A DNA stretch of 64,000 nucleotides. It comes from DATBVX01 sp963695985. GTDB lineage: Bacteria; Pseudomonadota; Gammaproteobacteria; Steroidobacterales; Steroidobacteraceae. Below are positions 8,319-17,364 of this stretch, piece after piece. Under the pieces are notes generated by a model that was not told where the DNA came from, searched no databases, and saw nothing but the letters and a program-made list of their open reading frames with translations. The stretch's first letter is position 1, and the number at the start of each line of letters is the position of its first letter. Made by a program: the position numbers and the translations under genes. Location of the stretch: contig CAVOIC010000012.1 in the NCBI GenBank assembly GCA_963695985.1, forward strand, positions 186,001 to 250,000, given 5' to 3'.

Positions 8319-9232
8319 AGAGCGGCCAGGTACGCGGCCATGCGCTCGCGCATCTTCCCGTCCGGGATGCGGCCGTGGCCTGCGGCGACGTTGTCACGCA
8401 TGTGCGCGGGACTGGCCGTCGCCGGAATCACGCAGGTAACCGCCGGGTGGCTGACGATGAACTTGAGAAAGAACTGGCCCCAGCTGGTGCAATCGATTTC
8501 AACAGCCCAGTCCGGCAACGGCTTGCCGCTCGTACGCGCGAACAGTGCGCCGTCTTCGAACGGACGATTGACCAGCACTGCCACCTTGTGGTCGACCGCG
8601 AGCGGCAACAGCCGCTGCTCAGCTTCCCGCGTGGCTATCGAGTAGTTGAACTGCACGAAGTCGAGCGACTCTTTGCGGATGAGGTCCTCGAGGTCGGCGT
8701 GCGAAGCCACCGTGTAGTGGGTGATGCCGACGTAGCGCACTTTTCCCTGCTGCTTGAGCGAGCGCACATTGGCGAGCTGGGTCTGCAGGTCGAGGAGGTT
8801 GTGAACCTGTACCAGGTCGAGCTTGCTCACCTTGAGCAGGCGCATCGAATTCTCGATCTGCTGCATTCCGGCGTCCTTGCCGCGCGTCCACACCTTGGTG
8901 GCGATGAACATGCGCGAGCGCAGGTTCTGGGCCGCGATCAGGTCGCCGGAGACTGCCTCGGCGCGTCCGTACATGGGCGAGGTATCGAGCAACGCGCCCC
9001 CGGCACTCGTCAGGATGTTCAGCACCTCGATGAGCGGCGCGCGCTCGGAGCTGCCACCGCCTACGTCGAACACGCCCGAGGTACCGAGGCCGACGACCGG
9101 CAGCTCCTCGCCGGTGGAGGGAATCTTGCGCTTGAGCATGGAGCTCTCTCCTGCAGCCAGAACCCGCGGCGTGACGCAAGCCAGCGCGGTAGTCGCTGTC
9201 ACAGCCTGAAAGAAGTCCCTCCTCGTGAGCAT
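8315..9232 (-). CDS. Tat-signalled aldo/keto reductase
   Basis: 305 residues. The N-terminus MLTRRDFFQA followed by a hydrophobic, Ala-rich stretch is a twin-arginine-type signal ending near AAGE. The rest is an aldo/keto reductase TIM barrel: the catalytic Asp/Tyr region LLDTSPMYGRAEAV, the Lys of FIATKVWT and the His of VQVHNLL are visible. Such enzymes use NADPH, which makes periplasmic export curious; the signal may serve as an anchor or be degenerate. ATG 9232 is chosen because GAGAGGG lies just upstream; an in-frame start at 9247 lacks this. First gene of a two-gene unit with the transporter at 7005-8318. Confidence 0.85.
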   Translation of the reverse strand: MLTRRDFFQAVTATTALACVTPRVLAAGESSMLKRKIPSTGEELPVVGLGTSGVFDVGGGSSERAPLIEVLNILTSAGGALLDTSPMYGRAEAVSGDLIAAQNLRSRMFIATKVWTRGKDAGMQQIENSMRLLKVSKLDLVQVHNLLDLQTQLANVRSLKQQGKVRYVGITHYTVASHADLEDLIRKESLDFVQFNYSIATREAEQRLLPLAVDHKVAVLVNRPFEDGALFARTSGKPLPDWAVEIDCTSWGQFFLKFIVSHPAVTCVIPATASPAHMRDNVAAGHGRIPDGKMRERMAAYLAAL

Positions 9233-9344
9233 TGTTCCCTCTCGCAAGCGGCCGTGAAGCCCGTCAGTGTCTGGTAAGAACCTTTACGATCGCGCGTCCG
9301 CGCCGTCGGATCAAGGGCAGCGCGGTCATGACTCGTGGCGAGGC

Positions 9345-11525
9345 TCAGTGCCGCGCTTCATCCTTGATTCCAAGCTGCCCCAGCACGAACGCGTACTTCA
9401 TCGCCGTCTCGCGGTGGCGACGATAGCGGCCGGAGCGTCCGCCGTGGCCGGCTTCCATGTTGGTGTGAAAGAGGAGCAGGTGCGTGTCCGTCTTCGTGGC
9501 GCGCAGCTTGGCGACCCATTTCGCCGGCTCGAAGTATTGCACCTGGCTGTCCCAAAGACCGGTGGTTACCAGCATCGCGGGATAGGGGTGCGCGCCGACC
9601 TGGTCGTAAGGCGAATACGACAACATATAGTCGTAGAACTCGCGTTCGCGCGGATCGCCCCATTCGTCGTATTCGCCGGTCGTGAGCGGTATCGACTCAT
9701 CGAGCATGGTCGTGACGACATCGACGAACGGCACGTCGGCGAGGATCACACGATAGTGCTCCGGCGCCATATTGGCGATCGCGCCCATCAGCAGCCCGCC
9801 GGCACTGCCGCCTTGCGCGATCACCCTGTCGCGCGCTCCCCAGCCTTCTCGCACCAGGTAATCGGTCACGTCGATGAAGTCGGTGAACGTATTGACCTTG
9901 TGCAGCAGGTGGCCAGCGTCGTACCACTTGCGCCCGAGCTCCTGCCCGCCGCGGACGTGCGCGATGGCGACGACGAAGCCGCGATCGAGGAGGCTCACCC
10001 AGCTGGCCGAGAACGCCGGATCCATCGAAATGCCGTAGGAGCCGTACGCGTACTGGAAGATGGGCGCCGTGCCATCGCGTTTCACATCCTTGCGATACAC
10101 GATCGACACCGGCACCTGAGCGCCGTCGCGGGCCGGCGCGTGCAGGTACTCGGTGCGATAGTTCGCGGGATCAAAGGGCGGCGGCACCGGATCGCGCTTG
10201 AGCAGTGTGCGCGTGCCGCTGCGCATGTCGTAATCGTAGGTAGTCAGCGGCGTGGTAAGGGAGGTATAGGTGTAACGCAGCAGGTTCGATTCGATTTCGG
10301 TATTGGTGTCCAGCATCGCGGTGTAGGCAGCCTCGTCCGCATCGATCAGTTGCTCCATACCCCCGGACCAGGGCTTGATGCGAATCTTGCGTAGTCCGCC
10401 AGAGCGCTCCGCTACCGCCAGGAAATCCTTGAAAACGTCAAAGTCGTGAATGAAGGCATCGGTGCGATGCGGGATCACCTCGCGCCACTGGTTGCGATTC
10501 GCGACGGACGCGATCGGGGCACGCATGATGCGAAAGTTCGGCGCCTGCCAGTTGGTGCGGATGATGAAATCCTCACCCAGGTCCTCGACCGAATACTCGT
10601 GGTCGCGCTCGCGCGCCAGCACGAGGCGGAACTTGAGCTCCGGATCATCCGTGCGCGCGTACCACCATTCCGACGACACTGTGCTCTCCGTGCTGATGAA
10701 CAGGTAGCGTCCCGACTTCGATTCGCTGATGTCGGTATAGAAGGTGGTGTCTTTCTGTTCCCAGACGATCGGATCCTGCGCTGCACCGGCACCGAGCGTG
10801 TGCCGGCGGACGCGGAAGCCGAGCAGCGTAACGGGATCTTTCTCCACGTACAGAAACGACCGGCTGTCGCCTGCCCAGACGATCGAAGGCTCGGCGTTCT
10901 CGATCCGGTCGGGGAGCAGGGCGCCCGATTGCAGATCCTTGACCCGCAGCACGTACTGCCGTCGCCCGACGTCGTCCTCGGCATAGGCGAGCAGCCGGTT
11001 GTCGTAGCTCGGCACGTAAGTGCCGACATTGAAGTAGTCGTGACCCCGCGCCAGCTCGTTGACGTCCAGCAGGACTTCCTCGGGTGCATCGACCGCGTCG
11101 CGGCGCCGTGCATAGATCGGATACTCGCTGCCGCCTTTCAGGCGAGTGACATACCAGTAGCCGCGTTTGCGATACGGCACGCTGACATCGTCCTGCGGGA
11201 TCCGGGCCACGATCTCCTGGTAGATCTTCTCCTCGAGGCCTCGCAGCGGTTTGAGTATCGCGTCGGCGTACGTGTTTTCGGCGTTGAGATAGCTCAGTAC
11301 CTTCGGGTCGAGTCGCGTGTCATCGCGCAGCCAGTAATACGGATCGATGCGCGTACCATTGAGCGAGGCCACAGGCCGATCTCGCACCTCTGCCACCGGC
11401 GGTGCCGCCGTTGTCAGTCCCTCACGCATGCCATCGTCCCGGCGCGCGCCACGCGGTACGCAGGCGCAGAGCAGTGCGGCGGTGGCGGCGAGGATCAGGA
11501 CCGCGGCAGATTGCAGATGTCGCAT
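9345..11525 (-). CDS. Oligopeptidase B-like S9 serine peptidase, probable lipoprotein
   Basis: 726 residues, prolyl-oligopeptidase fold: an N-terminal propeller, then an alpha/beta-hydrolase. The catalytic set is visible as S574 (QGGSAGG), D659 (GLWDSQV) and H694 (EAGHGG). The S-D and D-H spacings of 85 and 35 match oligopeptidase B. The N-terminus has a hydrophobic signal ending LLCAC, compatible with a lipobox (Cys after Leu-Cys-Ala), so the enzyme is probably anchored in the periplasm. ATG 11525 has a strong Shine-Dalgarno AAGGAG five bases upstream. Expected to cut oligopeptides after basic residues. Confidence 0.92.
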   Translation of the reverse strand: MRHLQSAAVLILAATAALLCACVPRGARRDDGMREGLTTAAPPVAEVRDRPVASLNGTRIDPYYWLRDDTRLDPKVLSYLNAENTYADAILKPLRGLEEKIYQEIVARIPQDDVSVPYRKRGYWYVTRLKGGSEYPIYARRRDAVDAPEEVLLDVNELARGHDYFNVGTYVPSYDNRLLAYAEDDVGRRQYVLRVKDLQSGALLPDRIENAEPSIVWAGDSRSFLYVEKDPVTLLGFRVRRHTLGAGAAQDPIVWEQKDTTFYTDISESKSGRYLFISTESTVSSEWWYARTDDPELKFRLVLARERDHEYSVEDLGEDFIIRTNWQAPNFRIMRAPIASVANRNQWREVIPHRTDAFIHDFDVFKDFLAVAERSGGLRKIRIKPWSGGMEQLIDADEAAYTAMLDTNTEIESNLLRYTYTSLTTPLTTYDYDMRSGTRTLLKRDPVPPPFDPANYRTEYLHAPARDGAQVPVSIVYRKDVKRDGTAPIFQYAYGSYGISMDPAFSASWVSLLDRGFVVAIAHVRGGQELGRKWYDAGHLLHKVNTFTDFIDVTDYLVREGWGARDRVIAQGGSAGGLLMGAIANMAPEHYRVILADVPFVDVVTTMLDESIPLTTGEYDEWGDPREREFYDYMLSYSPYDQVGAHPYPAMLVTTGLWDSQVQYFEPAKWVAKLRATKTDTHLLLFHTNMEAGHGGRSGRYRRHRETAMKYAFVLGQLGIKDEARH

Positions 11526-11552
11526 TCATTCTCCTTCCATGTCCCACGCCAA

Positions 11553-11948
11553 TCACGCCCGACCTCGACGCCAGCGAGCGATCAGCCGCTGTCCCCAGCC
11601 ATACTTGGCGCTCCACAAGAGCAGCATCCAGAGCAGGCGCTGCGAGATCGGAAAGCGCGCGAGGTGAATCGCCCGACCGTAGATCCGTACCGTCTCGTGA
11701 ACCTGGACTGATCGCGCCACGACGTGATAGTTCGTGCTAGCAGAGCGAATGTCGAACACAGCGTCGGGCGATGCAGCATCATTGAGCGCCACCCCGGCAA
11801 GCTCGCGCGGCAGATCGTGCCGCGACACGGCTGCAAACAACAGCTCGACGCCTGGATCGTCGCGCCCCTCTTGGCGCTTCAGGACGAGTTCTCCGGGTCG
11901 CGCGCCGGAATCGAGCATTTCGAACCGCCCGGAAAAATCGTGTCGCAT
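11553..11948 (-). CDS. Hypothetical protein, 131 aa
   Basis: An open frame of 131 codons from ATG 11948, ending 27 bases before the oligopeptidase start and divergent from the MATE gene. The middle is soluble-looking; the C-terminal part holds one amphipathic or hydrophobic stretch (LLWMLLLWSAKYGWG) and ends Arg-rich. No family is recognised. It fills the space between two confident genes and is not opposed by another good frame, which is the main support. No clear Shine-Dalgarno is visible. It could be a small membrane-associated protein. Confidence 0.5.
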   Translation of the reverse strand: MRHDFSGRFEMLDSGARPGELVLKRQEGRDDPGVELLFAAVSRHDLPRELAGVALNDAASPDAVFDIRSASTNYHVVARSVQVHETVRIYGRAIHLARFPISQRLLWMLLLWSAKYGWGQRLIARWRRGRA

Positions 11949-12020
11949 GGAGACCGCAGCAGAGGAGCCGATCGCAAGCCGGCATTGTCTCCGAGCGGAC
12001 ACGTGCTTGTCGCGCGTTTC

Positions 12021-12029
12021 TGCTATCCT
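12021..12029 (+). promoter_or_regulatory. Extended -10 promoter element for the MATE gene
   Basis: TGC-TATCCT is an extended -10 (TGn plus 4 of 6 -10 bases) lying 29 bases before ATG 12058. No good -35 lies at 17 bases, as often seen with extended -10 promoters. Confidence 0.4.
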
Positions 12030-12057
12030 GCGCGCCCTTTTTCCCCGACCCGCCGCC

Positions 12058-13494
12058 ATGGATACCGCGGTTTCTGCTGCTTCACGTGCTCTGCGCCTCT
12101 TGCCAGCGCAACGCCACGATGCTGCGGGTCGGGTACACGTCGACTATCGCTCAGTGCTCACGCTCGCGTGGCCGTTCGTGCTCAACAGCTCCGTGCAGGC
12201 GATCTTGAACCTCACCGACACGTGGTTCATCGGGCGCCTGTCGACGCAGGCGCTCGCAGCCATGGGCGCGGTGTACTGGCTGGTGCTCGTGTTCGTGCTG
12301 CTGCTCGGCGGTGTGGGCATCGCCGTGCAGACGCTCGTTGCGCAGTCGAACGGTGCACGACGCTGGCGCCGCGCTGCGCAGGCGGAGTGGACCGCGCAAT
12401 GGGGAGCGCTCCTCACGGTGCCACTGTTCCTCGCCGCTGCCTGGACGGGGTCTGCACTGCTGCACCCCTTTGGGCTCGAACCTGCGGTCGAGCGCCAGGC
12501 ACTGCAGTTCTGGGAGCCGCGCATGATCGGTGCGCCGATCGGTGTCGCGCTGTGGGCGGCGCTCGGTTTCTTCAACGGCATCGCGCGCCCGCGCGTCACG
12601 CTCGCGATCACAGTGCTGGTGGCGATACTCAACGCGCTCCTCAATCAGCTCTTCATTTTCGAGCTCAGGATGGGGATCGCCGGTTCAGCCTGGGCGACGA
12701 ACGTGGCGCAGTTGAGCGGCTGGCTCGTGGCCATGGGCCTGTTCCTGGCGCCCAGGGCCGATGCGCGCTTTCATTCGCGGCTGATGTGGCGGTTGCGGGC
12801 GGGACGGCTGCTGCGCCAGTTCCTGCTCGGGTTTCCGATGGGTCTGCTGTACGCCGCGGATCTGCTCGGCATCGCGCTGTTTCAGATCATGACCGTGCGC
12901 CTTGGCAGCGTCGATGGCGCGGCGACACAGATCGTCATGATGCTCACTTCGATCGCGTACCTGCCGGCAGTGGGCTTTGCGATGACTGGCACGACGCTGG
13001 TTGGTCAGTCGATCGGCGCCGGCGACAAGGCGTGGGCCATGCGACTCGGCAACGCGACCATCAAGCTCTCGGTCGGCTACATGGCTTTGATAGGAGTGTT
13101 CCTCGCCGTGGCGGGCCCGTGGCTTCTGCCCTGGTTCGTCAGCCCGATGGATCCCCACGCGACGGAGGTCGTGGCGCTCGGACGGATGCTGGTGTGGATC
13201 GCGGCGGGCTACCAGATCTTCGACGGCCTGAATCTCGGCAGCGGCCTGGCGCTTCGCGGTGCGGGCGATGCGGCCGTCCCCGCGGCTATGGTGATCGTGT
13301 TGTCCTGGTTCGTGTTCGTTCCGGTTGCGCACGCGCTCGCATTCGCGCCTGGGCAGGGGTATGTCGATTTTCTGCCGCAGTTCGGACTCGGCGCGGTCGG
13401 CGGCTGGCTTGCGGCGCTCCTCTATGTATTCGGCCTCGGCACGATGCTGTTCATTCGCTGGCGCTCGCAAGCCTGGAAGAAGATCCGGCTGTAG
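12058..13494 (+). CDS. MATE-family multidrug/metabolite efflux protein
   Basis: 478 residues with twelve hydrophobic segments in two homologous halves. The N-terminal motif LAWPFVLNSSVQAILNLTDT and the later GFAMTGTTLVGQSIGAG are typical MATE signatures (the latter is the second-half repeat of the VAVQTLVAQ type). NorM/DinF-like proteins export cationic drugs or metabolites in exchange for Na+ or H+. ATG 12058 starts the protein just before its first helix; the frame is open further upstream but would lack a promoter. Monocistronic; its end converges on the antiporter gene. Confidence 0.9.
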   Translation: MDTAVSAASRALRLLPAQRHDAAGRVHVDYRSVLTLAWPFVLNSSVQAILNLTDTWFIGRLSTQALAAMGAVYWLVLVFVLLLGGVGIAVQTLVAQSNGARRWRRAAQAEWTAQWGALLTVPLFLAAAWTGSALLHPFGLEPAVERQALQFWEPRMIGAPIGVALWAALGFFNGIARPRVTLAITVLVAILNALLNQLFIFELRMGIAGSAWATNVAQLSGWLVAMGLFLAPRADARFHSRLMWRLRAGRLLRQFLLGFPMGLLYAADLLGIALFQIMTVRLGSVDGAATQIVMMLTSIAYLPAVGFAMTGTTLVGQSIGAGDKAWAMRLGNATIKLSVGYMALIGVFLAVAGPWLLPWFVSPMDPHATEVVALGRMLVWIAAGYQIFDGLNLGSGLALRGAGDAAVPAAMVIVLSWFVFVPVAHALAFAPGQGYVDFLPQFGLGAVGGWLAALLYVFGLGTMLFIRWRSQAWKKIRL

Positions 13495-13558
13495 TCGTCG
13501 GCGTTCAGAAGTCGATCGAACTCAGGTTGCCGCGCGGGTTCGAAACGTGGCGGTAGGA

Positions 13559-14800
13559 TCATTCCGGCGTTTCAAGCAGTCCCAGCCGTCTCGCCAGCCA
13601 GCGCGTCGTCGTTGCCTGGACCAGGATCGTCATCAGGATCGCCATGAACGTGACTGCGGCGATCACATCGGCATGCGGCGCGTCCCTCGCCACCAGGATT
13701 CCGGCCAGCGCAGCGGGAATCACGCCCGTTTCGCGTGTCCAGCACATGAACAGCAATTCGTTGCGAGACCAGCTCGCACGCCGGTCCGGCGCGGCGCAGA
13801 TGAACACGGTCAGCGGGCGTGCCACCAGCATGAAGAGCAGGACCACCGCGAGGGCCGGCCAGAGGTGCTGCAGCACCAGGCGGAAATCCACCTGGGTGCC
13901 GAGCAGTACGAAGATGAAAATGCGCATGATGAGCGAAGTTATGTCCATGAACTCCTCGAGCTGGGCCTCCTCGCGTGGCTTCAGTCTGAGTCCAATGGAG
14001 TCGCGGTTTCCTACCACCACGCCGGCGACGAACACCGCCATGAAGCCGCTGGCTCCAAAGCGCCCGGCTGACAGGTACGCGCCAAGGACGCAGATCAGTG
14101 CCACCAACGGCACCGATTCCTGGAGAAAGCCGAGCCGCTCATGCCCGATCAGGAATGCCGCCACGTAGCCTATCGCAGCGCCAAGCAACAGGCCGAGGCC
14201 CGCGTTCCAGAGCAGATCGCCGCTCACGTGCAGGAAATCGAAACCTTGCGTCCCGAGCACGACACCCAGGAGAGTGAGAGTGAAGATCGCTGCCATCGCA
14301 TCGTTGAGCGCCGATTCGCCGATGACGGTCTGAGCGACCCGTTCGCGGATGTGGATCTGCCTGAAGACTGGCACCAGAGTCGCGGGATCAGTTGAAGCGA
14401 ACGTGGCACCAAGGAGCAGAGCGAAACCGAGGGGCAGTCCCAGTAAGTATTGAGCGGCGAGGCCGGTGACGAAAGCGGTGATGAGAACGCCAAGCGTGGC
14501 GATCACAACGATCGTGATCCATACCTTCTTGAGGACGCGGAAGCGCAGCGTCGCGCCGCCGTCGAAGAGAATGAACGACGCGCCGAACAGCAATACGACC
14601 TGATTGAGAGCCGAGCCTGCTGGGATGTTGATGAGCCCCAGGACAGCCGGACCCAACATCACCCCCGCGAGCAGATAGAGCACGATGTCCGGCACCCGAA
14701 CGCCGCCGGCAACGTAGCGGCAAACCGCACCACTGCCGAGAATGATCGCGGCGTCCAGCAGAACCGCGTGCGCGCTGAGGAGGGCCGGTGCGGATTCCAT
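13559..14800 (-). CDS. CPA1-type Na+(or K+)/H+ antiporter
   Basis: 413 residues and about twelve helices. The family motifs are clear: TDPATLVPVF in one helix and GESALNDAMAA, the ion-binding ND pair, in the next. No cytoplasmic regulatory domain follows, so this is the short NhaP-like form. ATG 14800 is chosen because AAGG lies seven bases upstream and the protein then begins directly before the first helix. It follows the DedA gene by 22 bases, so the two probably share a transcript and may both serve pH or membrane-potential homeostasis. Confidence 0.88.
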   Translation of the reverse strand: MESAPALLSAHAVLLDAAIILGSGAVCRYVAGGVRVPDIVLYLLAGVMLGPAVLGLINIPAGSALNQVVLLFGASFILFDGGATLRFRVLKKVWITIVVIATLGVLITAFVTGLAAQYLLGLPLGFALLLGATFASTDPATLVPVFRQIHIRERVAQTVIGESALNDAMAAIFTLTLLGVVLGTQGFDFLHVSGDLLWNAGLGLLLGAAIGYVAAFLIGHERLGFLQESVPLVALICVLGAYLSAGRFGASGFMAVFVAGVVVGNRDSIGLRLKPREEAQLEEFMDITSLIMRIFIFVLLGTQVDFRLVLQHLWPALAVVLLFMLVARPLTVFICAAPDRRASWSRNELLFMCWTRETGVIPAALAGILVARDAPHADVIAAVTFMAILMTILVQATTTRWLARRLGLLETPE

Positions 14801-14822
14801 GGGTGCCTTGGCCGGATGCAGC

Positions 14823-15497
14823 CTAGCCGCGCCCGGGCGCAGAGCTCCGGCTGCGCAAGCCCAACGCCACCGGTATGAGCGAGACGACAATGATGAGGAT
14901 CGTCACCACGCCGAAATTGTTTTTCACCAGCGGAATGTTGCCGAACAGATAACCGCCGAAGATGAAGACTGCCACCCAGCTGATGCCACCGACGCAGTTG
15001 TGCAGCTGAAAGCGCGGGTAGCGCATGTGCCCGATGCCAGCGACAAACGGCGCGCACGTGCGAATGATCGGTACGAAGCGCGAGAGGATGATGGTCTTGC
15101 CGCCGTGCCGCTCGAAGAACTGCTCGGTGCGGCGCAGGTATTCGACCTTGAGCAGGCGCACCTTGCCGGAGAACGCACGCGGCCCGATGGCGGCGCCGAC
15201 CGCGTAGTTGACGGTGTTACCCAGGATCGCCGCGGCGGCAAGCAGCAGGAATGCCGTTGCTGGCTGCAGGGTGCCGGAGGTGTCCACCGCCGCGAGCGCA
15301 CCGACGGCGAAGAGCAGCGAATCGCCCGGCAGAAACGGTGTGATCACGAAGCCGGTCTCGGCAAAGATGATCGCAAACAGGATCAGGTACACCCAGCTGT
15401 CGTAGCGCGACACCAGCTCGACCAGGTGGCGATCGAGGTGCATCACGATGTCGTACAACATCAGCGCGAACGCGCTCACCGGCTGCAGCCATTCCAT
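14823..15497 (-). CDS. DedA-family membrane protein
   Basis: 224 residues. It shows the DedA/SNARE-associated core: FAETGFVITPFLPGDSLL with the conserved acidic residue and Pro-Gly-Asp, later RFVPIIRTCAPFVAG with the essential Arg residues, and GG-rich helices. DedA proteins are flippases or regulators of lipid carriers linked to proton-motive force. It lies between a small hypothetical gene and the antiporter in one leftward run. Confidence 0.92.
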   Translation of the reverse strand: MEWLQPVSAFALMLYDIVMHLDRHLVELVSRYDSWVYLILFAIIFAETGFVITPFLPGDSLLFAVGALAAVDTSGTLQPATAFLLLAAAAILGNTVNYAVGAAIGPRAFSGKVRLLKVEYLRRTEQFFERHGGKTIILSRFVPIIRTCAPFVAGIGHMRYPRFQLHNCVGGISWVAVFIFGGYLFGNIPLVKNNFGVVTILIIVVSLIPVALGLRSRSSAPGRG

Positions 15498-15515
15498 CAG
15501 GGTGATACCCCGGCG

Positions 15516-15908
15516 TTACTTGCCGAGACTCTCGATCCGCACGACGGTCTGGCCGCTGTGTGCCTGGTTGCTACCCTCGGTGAAGCGCACCTGGATGGCG
15601 AGCGGATAGAACTCCCCTTCGATCCACTCGCGTTTCTCGTTGGTACGGGCGTCCGACTGAAACGCAATACTCAGCGTGTAGCAGCCTGCGGATTCTGCCG
15701 CAGCGCCTTCCCAACGGGCTTCCTCGACGCGCTGGAGCACCAGGCCATAGACGCTTCCCGCCGGCGCCGCAACGCGAAAGTGCTGCGCCTTGAGCCCGGT
15801 AACCGGCATGCCGTCTGGCCTCGTCACACTGACGAACAGGACCAGTTGCCCGGCGACATCCACGAAGCGCGATTCTCCCGAGACAGCCTCGACGATCAGG
15901 CAACCCAT
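15516..15908 (-). CDS. Hypothetical protein, 130 aa
   Basis: 130 residues, predicted to be mainly beta-strand (VAGQLVLFVSVTRPDG, YPLAIQVRF), with no signal peptide or membrane segment. No family is recognised. It starts at ATG 15908 and ends 18 bases before the DedA start, so it probably heads the leftward unit hypothetical-DedA-antiporter. The regular strand pattern and lack of a competing frame support a real gene. Confidence 0.6.
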   Translation of the reverse strand: MGCLIVEAVSGESRFVDVAGQLVLFVSVTRPDGMPVTGLKAQHFRVAAPAGSVYGLVLQRVEEARWEGAAAESAGCYTLSIAFQSDARTNEKREWIEGEFYPLAIQVRFTEGSNQAHSGQTVVRIESLGK

Positions 15909-16000
15909 GCGGTCCTCCCAGGCTTGCGAACAACGCCCGGCATGTTACTGCCGCTCCCGCCGGCCCGTCACGGCCGGCACCCGTTCGCGCACGCTGCGAC

Positions 16001-17329
16001 TCACGCGCGCATCGCGCGTCTCACGGCCGCGACCATTCGATCGAGCTGGGCGTAGTCGTTGTAGATGTGCGGGCAGGCGCGCAGCAGCTCGATTCCAGTA
16101 CCGGGATGCCGGACGAAACCCAGTACGACGCGCTCGCGTCGCGCGAGCTCATCCGCCAGCACCGCCCCGTCCACGCCGGGAATACGGAACGACACGATAC
16201 CGGCCCACAGGCGCGGATGCGCCGGAGTCACGATCTCAACGCCCGGCAGCCGCTGCAGCTCGAGTCGCAGGTACCAGGCGAGCTCGCGGATGCGCGCCAG
16301 AACGCGGTCGCAACCGATCTCCTGCTGGAAGGACATGGCCGGCACCACGCTGAAGCACTGTGGCGAGAGCTGGGCAAAGGACGCCGTGAACTTGCGCAGC
16401 GACATTGGCCATCCAGCGGCTATCGAGGGGCTGGTCGCCGGCGGCGGCGCTGATGGCGATGGCATCGCGTCCGCGCCGTCCCAGTCACCGCGCGTGTCGA
16501 CGATCAGCGGCCACAGCCGGAAACGCGCCGCGGGCGAGAACACCAGCGCACCTGCGTGGACCGGTCCGTTGAGCCATTTGTAAAAGCTGGTGGCATAGAA
16601 ATCCGCGCCCAGCGACTGTACAGACAAGGGCAGCATCCCGAGCGCCTGGGCGCCGTCGACTACGCTCAATATGCTGTGGGCCCGCGCGAGCGCGCACAGC
16701 TCGGACACCGGCATCACGCAGCCATCCGTGTACTGCACGTGACTGAAGCTCATCACGCGCGTTCGCTCGGTGATGGCAGCGGTGAAGGCGGCCACGATCT
16801 GCTCGGGAGCGGTCACGGGATGCGGCAGCTCGATCTGCACGAGCTTCACGCCGTGACGCCTGGCCGCAAGCAACCAGGGAGAAATGCTGGCGGGGTGCTC
16901 ATGCACAGTGGTGAGGATCTCGTCGCCGGCGGTGAGGTCGATACCGGCCGCAATACTGTTGAGCGCCTCAGTGGTGCCGCTCAGCAGCGCGAGCGAATCG
17001 ACGTCGGTACCGAGAAACTGGCCGATGGAGCTGAGAAGCTGGCGGACTGAATCGCCGCCGCACTGCTCGCGCAGGTAGCGCTCGCGGTCGCGGCTCAGGG
17101 CTTCGCGCTGGCGATATTCCTCGATCAGCACACCGCGCAGGCTCGGTGCGCCGCCGGCCGTATCCAACCAGACCAGGTCGGCATCGAGCACGGGCTGCAG
17201 CTGTGCCAGCTGCCACAGCTCGCGCGAGGAGGTCGGGAGCAGCCCTTGCGCCTGCGTCCTGGCCGATGGGGTCAGCGCCGCGGCGGTAATCCCGAGGTAA
17301 CCCATAAAATCGCGTCGATTCAATGACAT
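16001..17329 (-). CDS. Tat-signalled class V aminotransferase / cysteine desulfurase-fold enzyme
   Basis: 442 residues. The N-terminus NRRDFMGYLGITAAALTPSA is a twin-arginine-type signal. The remainder is a fold-type I PLP enzyme of aminotransferase class V: GTTEALN for phosphate binding, VDGAQALG with the ring-stacking Asp, and the internal aldimine Lys in SFYKWLNGP. Isopenicillin-N epimerase-like and desulfurase-like members share this layout; no reaction can be assigned. It is divergent from the TetR gene at 17425, and the shared 95-base interval carries a TetR-type operator, so it is a likely target of that regulator. Confidence 0.82.
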   Translation of the reverse strand: MSLNRRDFMGYLGITAAALTPSARTQAQGLLPTSSRELWQLAQLQPVLDADLVWLDTAGGAPSLRGVLIEEYRQREALSRDRERYLREQCGGDSVRQLLSSIGQFLGTDVDSLALLSGTTEALNSIAAGIDLTAGDEILTTVHEHPASISPWLLAARRHGVKLVQIELPHPVTAPEQIVAAFTAAITERTRVMSFSHVQYTDGCVMPVSELCALARAHSILSVVDGAQALGMLPLSVQSLGADFYATSFYKWLNGPVHAGALVFSPAARFRLWPLIVDTRGDWDGADAMPSPSAPPPATSPSIAAGWPMSLRKFTASFAQLSPQCFSVVPAMSFQQEIGCDRVLARIRELAWYLRLELQRLPGVEIVTPAHPRLWAGIVSFRIPGVDGAVLADELARRERVVLGFVRHPGTGIELLRACPHIYNDYAQLDRMVAAVRRAMRA

Positions 17330-17364
17330 GAGAAAGCCCCGCCGGCCGACGACTCTGGGCGGCT

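Noticed and set aside
7048..8397. 449-codon minus-strand frame over the transporter in another frame
   Set aside because: Same strand but shifted from a clear multi-helix transporter; no hydrophobic segments of its own.
11724..13556. 610-codon plus-strand frame overlapping the MATE gene in another frame
   Set aside because: The MATE protein has twelve helices and family motifs; the other frame is Arg/Cys-rich with no recognisable segment.
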